The position numbers and the translations under genes are program-made. From positions 1,116,001 through 1,180,000 of the forward strand of contig CAWFKW010000003.1 in NCBI GenBank assembly GCA_963816535.1: 64,000 nucleotides of DNA. Direction: 5' to 3'. Of this stretch, positions 61,297 to 64,000 are shown in pieces. Numbering within the stretch: the stretch's first letter is position 1; every line of letters begins with the position of its first letter. The notes under the pieces are model-generated. The model ran no database searches and was not told where the DNA came from. It was given only the letters and a program-made list of their open reading frames with translations. The stretch comes from CAWFKW01 sp963816535 (GTDB taxonomy: Bacteria; Bacteroidota; Ignavibacteria; Tepidaquicellales; OLB5).

Positions 61297-62070
61297 TCAC
61301 CACTTCCTGCTTTCGATGGAAGTTTTGGTCAGGAACACAGTCAGAAATATAAGCGAGAAATAATAGAACAGGTCTCTGGTATCTATAACTCCTCTTGAAA
61401 TGTTTGAATAGTGATAATCAGCGCTGAGGAATTCGACCGTAGAAACAAGGCCCGGCGAGATCTGCTGTAAAACCTTGCCCATCATGAATAAGGCAAATAC
61501 AGCAACGAAGCTGATAATAAAAGCTATCACCTGGTTTTCAGTGAGCGATGAAGCAAATATTCCGACGCCGATATATATAGCGCCCATAAGAATAAGCCCC
61601 AGGTACCCGCCGATGAGCGCGCCTTTATCGGTTTCGCCCATAAACAAAACGGCCGCAACGTAAAATAACGTGGGGAGAAGAGTTACTACCATCAGAACAA
61701 AAGCCGAAAGGAACTTGCCGATTACAAGCTCATACTCTTTTACAGGCTTTGTAAGAAGCAGTTCTATAGTCCCCTGTTTTTTCTCTTCAGAAAAGCTCCT
61801 CATCGTAATAGCGGGTATGAAGAAAAGGAACACAAACGGGACCATATCAAACATACCCCTCAGCGTCGCCATGTTGTTGCTGAAGAGCGAGGAGGTGAAG
61901 AAGTAACCCACGATAGCCAGGAAAACGATAATAACTATATAAGCTATCGGGGAGTTAAAATACGACTTCAGTTCCTTTGAATAAATAGTCTTAATATTAG
62001 AGGGCAAAAACCTGTATCCCCCGTAACATATTAATCCCGCTACAACAATGAAAATAATGCTGCTTAACAT
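61297..62070 (-). CDS. ABC-2 type permease, GldF-like
   Basis: 257 aa, six to seven membrane helices. TIYSKELKSYFNSPIAYIVI is the classic GldF start; here it is preceded by about 25 residues holding an extra hydrophobic segment, because no standard start codon lies nearer. FFIPAITMRSFSEEKKQGTI and ELLLTKPVKEYELVIGKFLS are the ABC-2 membrane signature. Forms the channel with the ATPase encoded upstream and the GldG-like partner downstream. Confidence 0.92.
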   Translation of the reverse strand: MLSSIIFIVVAGLICYGGYRFLPSNIKTIYSKELKSYFNSPIAYIVIIVFLAIVGYFFTSSLFSNNMATLRGMFDMVPFVFLFFIPAITMRSFSEEKKQGTIELLLTKPVKEYELVIGKFLSAFVLMVVTLLPTLFYVAAVLFMGETDKGALIGGYLGLILMGAIYIGVGIFASSLTENQVIAFIISFVAVFALFMMGKVLQQISPGLVSTVEFLSADYHYSNISRGVIDTRDLFYYFSLIFLTVFLTKTSIESRKW

Positions 62071-62198
62071 TGTAAATTCAGTTTAAATTTGCCGGGAAGC
62101 CGGGCGCTTCCAGCGGCTTTAATATTATTTTTAAAATTTTTGTTTGCAGAGTTTGACAATAAAGTCCGCCCAACGGGAGATTTAATCATGAGAATAAA

Positions 62199-63134
62199 CT
62201 ACCTTGTTAAATCCCTGAAAACATCTTCGAGCGAAGACTGTTTAGCCTGCATAGAAAGCAAGGTTGCCTTCTGTTCAACTACTTTATTTGAAACCACGGA
62301 ACGAAGGTCCGCGCCTTTTTCGCCATATATATTGAATATAAACGACTCGCCGGTGTCTTTCGAAAATTCAACCTTCTTTACTCCCCTGCATTCTTTCAGA
62401 TTTGCTTGGAGCGAGTTTTTATCAATATCATTTTTCACTTCAAGAACAATTAAGCTCTCGCCTTTGGATTTCGCCTGCAGCTCCTGCGGCGACCCGTCGG
62501 CCACGATCTTTCCGTTATTAATAATTATAACCCTGTCGCAGGTAGCCTGGACCTCCGACAAAATATGCGTCGAAAGGATAACCGTTTTCTGTTTTCCAAG
62601 CTTCTTGATCAGGTTTCTTATTTCTATTATTTGGTTAGGGTCGAGTCCGGAAGTAGGTTCATCAAGGATCAGCACTTCTGGATTATTTATCATTGCCTGG
62701 GCCAAGCCTACTCGCTGGCGGTATCCTTTGGAGAGCTCCCCTATGTTTTTGGAGCGCATTTCCTCAAGACCGCACACTTTTATCATCTCTTCCCTTCTTG
62801 ACTTCACATTATCTTTTCCAACGCCGTCCAATGCGGCTATGTAGTCAAGATAATCAACAACATTCATGTCGTTATAAAGCGGGTTGCTTTCGGGGAGGTA
62901 CCCTATTTTTTTCCTTACCTCAAGCGAATTATTTTCTACATCTTCGCCTTCAACCTCCACTGTACCTGACGTTGGGGGCAGGTACGTGGTAATAACTTTC
63001 ATTGTCGTTGATTTTCCGGCGCCGTTAGGCCCTAAAAAACCAAGTATTTCGCCCTTATTTACCTCGAATGAAATGTCATCTACGGCCAGGTAACTGCCAT
63101 AGTACTTCGATAGATTGCTTACTTTTATTGACAT
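62199..63134 (-). CDS. ABC transporter ATPase, GldA-like
   Basis: 311 aa. Walker A GPNGAGKSTTMK at about 36-47, Q-loop region GYLPESNPLYNDM, signature LSKGYRQRVGLAQAM, Walker B VLILDEPTSGLDPNQ and H-loop LSTHILSEVQ. The C-terminal extension (about 225-311, ending SSLEDVFRDLTR) is typical of GldA/NatA-type ATPases. First gene of the minus-strand operon with permease, GldG-like and DUF4340 proteins, all separated by 45-128 nt. Confidence 0.94.
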   Translation of the reverse strand: MSIKVSNLSKYYGSYLAVDDISFEVNKGEILGFLGPNGAGKSTTMKVITTYLPPTSGTVEVEGEDVENNSLEVRKKIGYLPESNPLYNDMNVVDYLDYIAALDGVGKDNVKSRREEMIKVCGLEEMRSKNIGELSKGYRQRVGLAQAMINNPEVLILDEPTSGLDPNQIIEIRNLIKKLGKQKTVILSTHILSEVQATCDRVIIINNGKIVADGSPQELQAKSKGESLIVLEVKNDIDKNSLQANLKECRGVKKVEFSKDTGESFIFNIYGEKGADLRSVVSNKVVEQKATLLSMQAKQSSLEDVFRDLTR

Positions 63135-63267
63135 AGACCTATTTTAATTTAATCACAATTATATGAAACTTTGAGCCGTTAGTAAAGGCATAAGTTTGGT
63201 ATAAAAAGTAGGGGTAGTGGTACAGTTTGAAATCAGAAAAAATCAACGAAAACTAAAAAACAATAAA

Positions 63268-63393
63268 ATGAAAAAACAAAAAACCAAAGTAAAATTTGCT
63301 CCCAAAAGATACTTTGTTGATTACGAAATCCGAGACAGCAAAACATCAAAGAAAACCCCTAAACGCCCATCGGCTCGGAAGCGAAATTCATAA
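63268..63393 (+). CDS. Possible small basic protein
   Basis: 41 aa (MKKQKTKVKFAPKRYFVDYE, then a Lys/Arg-rich end). ATG start with no clear ribosome site; its end overlaps the 3' end of the convergent zinc-ribbon gene. Composition is plausible for a small nucleic-acid-binding peptide, but the evidence is thin. Confidence 0.3.
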   Translation: MKKQKTKVKFAPKRYFVDYEIRDSKTSKKTPKRPSARKRNS

Positions 63394-63601
63394 TATAGGC
63401 ACAATCAGAGCAGATAATTTGTATCATGGGCATTGTTTTTGCTTTTATTTCGATAGAACCATCCTTGAACATAGGATTGGCAACCAAACACATATTACTT
63501 ACCATATAATTATGTGAATGGCAAAGAGGGCATTCAAAGCTACTTAGATGGGTTTGAAACCATTTTTCAATTGTTCTTAATTGTTCTTCTGCTAATGGCA
63601 T
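63359..63601 (-). CDS. Small zinc-ribbon protein
   Basis: 80 aa. Helical start (MPLAEEQLRTIEKWFQTHLS), then ECPLC and, about 37 residues later, CSDC: a four-Cys zinc ribbon. MQI-CSDCAYIMNFASEPMG at the end is the typical 'C..C.y...f....i' closing strand. Family unnamed to me. Stand-alone and convergent with the possible small gene to its left. Confidence 0.7.
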   Translation of the reverse strand: MPLAEEQLRTIEKWFQTHLSSFECPLCHSHNYMVSNMCLVANPMFKDGSIEIKAKTMPMIQIICSDCAYIMNFASEPMGV

Positions 63602-63708
63602 ATTTTTAAGTTTAATTTAAAACCTTAAAATAGGTCATTTCTCCCGAACTCTCAAGACTTTTAATTCTGAATTTTTGTTAATGACTAATCTCTTAATTTG
63701 CATTTTAT

Positions 63709-64000
63709 ATGAATGCAGACAAAGAAAAAATACCTTCTATTGCAGAACGTTTTGAATGCAAGATTATTCCGCCTAAAGGCGAACCCGTAATAATCACAAT
63801 TGACTTAATTGATTTTGTTCAAAAAAGTAAACCGGAATTCCACACAGATGAATTCGGGAATCAGTTCATATTTGACAAGATTGAATGGAGCAACCCATAT
63901 AACATTCCTGAATTCAAAGAGTTCAAAGAAAATAATATACGTATTCCCGACATTCCGTTTACTTTGTTTAATGATGACCCAGAAAAGTTCTTAACTTTGA
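63709..64000 (+). CDS. Unknown protein, cut by the window end
   Basis: An ATG at 63709 opens a frame with no stop to the last base (97 codons): MNADKEKIPSIAERFECKII, then PPKGEPVIITIDLIDFVQKS. Base and codon use look normal for coding sequence. No signal peptide. Not recognised. Faces away from the zinc-ribbon gene. Confidence 0.7.
   Translation, partial: MNADKEKIPSIAERFECKIIPPKGEPVIITIDLIDFVQKSKPEFHTDEFGNQFIFDKIEWSNPYNIPEFKEFKENNIRIPDIPFTLFNDDPEKFLTL

Noticed and set aside
62089..62844. 251-codon plus-strand frame
   Set aside because: Antisense to the GldA-like ATPase with intact Walker and signature motifs.
58525..63134. Proof of gliding motility
   Set aside because: GldA/F/G-like transporters also occur in non-gliding species, and no GldJ-N or Spr genes are in the window.

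Overview
The window reads as chromosomal DNA of an uncultured or little-studied member of the Ignavibacteriota / Chlorobiota branch next to Bacteroidota. The main evidence is nine secreted proteins that end in a type IX secretion (T9SS) sorting domain built around 'YPNPFNP.T.I.F...LGREVA...L..GtYe..wd...L.SGVYFYrL...KKMvLlK', a form typical of that branch. A gliding-type ABC module (GldA/GldF/GldG), weak Shine-Dalgarno use at many genes and one good TTTG-N20-TAnnTTTG promoter agree with this. The assignment is an inference from protein style; no 16S gene is present.

Layout. 0-3.3 kb: a DUF2400 protein, a degenerate 3-hydroxyacyl-CoA dehydrogenase and the first of three paralogous large helical proteins. 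3.5-7.9 kb: a surface-protein run (small basic protein, small sorting-domain protein, Asp-box propeller, YadA-like head with S74 chaperone, FecR-like protein). 8-11.3 kb: housekeeping miaA-pcm-cdaA and tag. 11.3-17.9 kb: two sorting-domain proteins, a membrane protein, two tRNA-Ser genes, an AOC-barrel-like protein and two broken SnoaL-like genes. 18-24.8 kb: two tandem cytoplasmic TPR-histidine kinases converging on two more helical paralogs, one frameshifted. 25-28.7 kb: a tight operon of small cupin/ferredoxin-like/cystatin-like proteins ending in a berberine-bridge-type flavoenzyme. 28.7-36 kb: alcohol dehydrogenase, CYTH, YyaL, VOC and an ArsR/SRPBCC operon, separated by many palindromic repeats. 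36-43 kb: regulator, DoxX, VOC, RibD-C and Nudix genes, pyrD and a RelE-type toxin-antitoxin pair. 43-46 kb: cysteine desulfurase, pssA-psd, purC. 46-55.5 kb: five sorting-domain proteins, three of them members of one unnamed cysteine-rich family. 55.8-58.2 kb: a membrane spermidine-synthase-like protein. 58.5-63.1 kb: the Gld-type ABC operon. The right edge has a zinc-ribbon protein and an ORF cut off by the window end.

The most unusual signal is a population of short palindromic repeats that behave like mobile or template-switch insertions. One 19-bp copy (32911-32929) interrupts a duplicated copy of the yyaL start whose uninterrupted version lies 130 bp away, giving a built-in empty/filled site pair. 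The same core (CCCGCCATAGGCGGG) is found in frame inside two sorting-domain genes. A third sorting domain holds a perfect 28-nt palindrome at the same loop. Other candidates for new biology are the TPR-kinase/helical-paralog locus and the small-protein flavoenzyme operon at 25.2-28.7 kb. No phage, CRISPR array or complete insertion sequence was seen.
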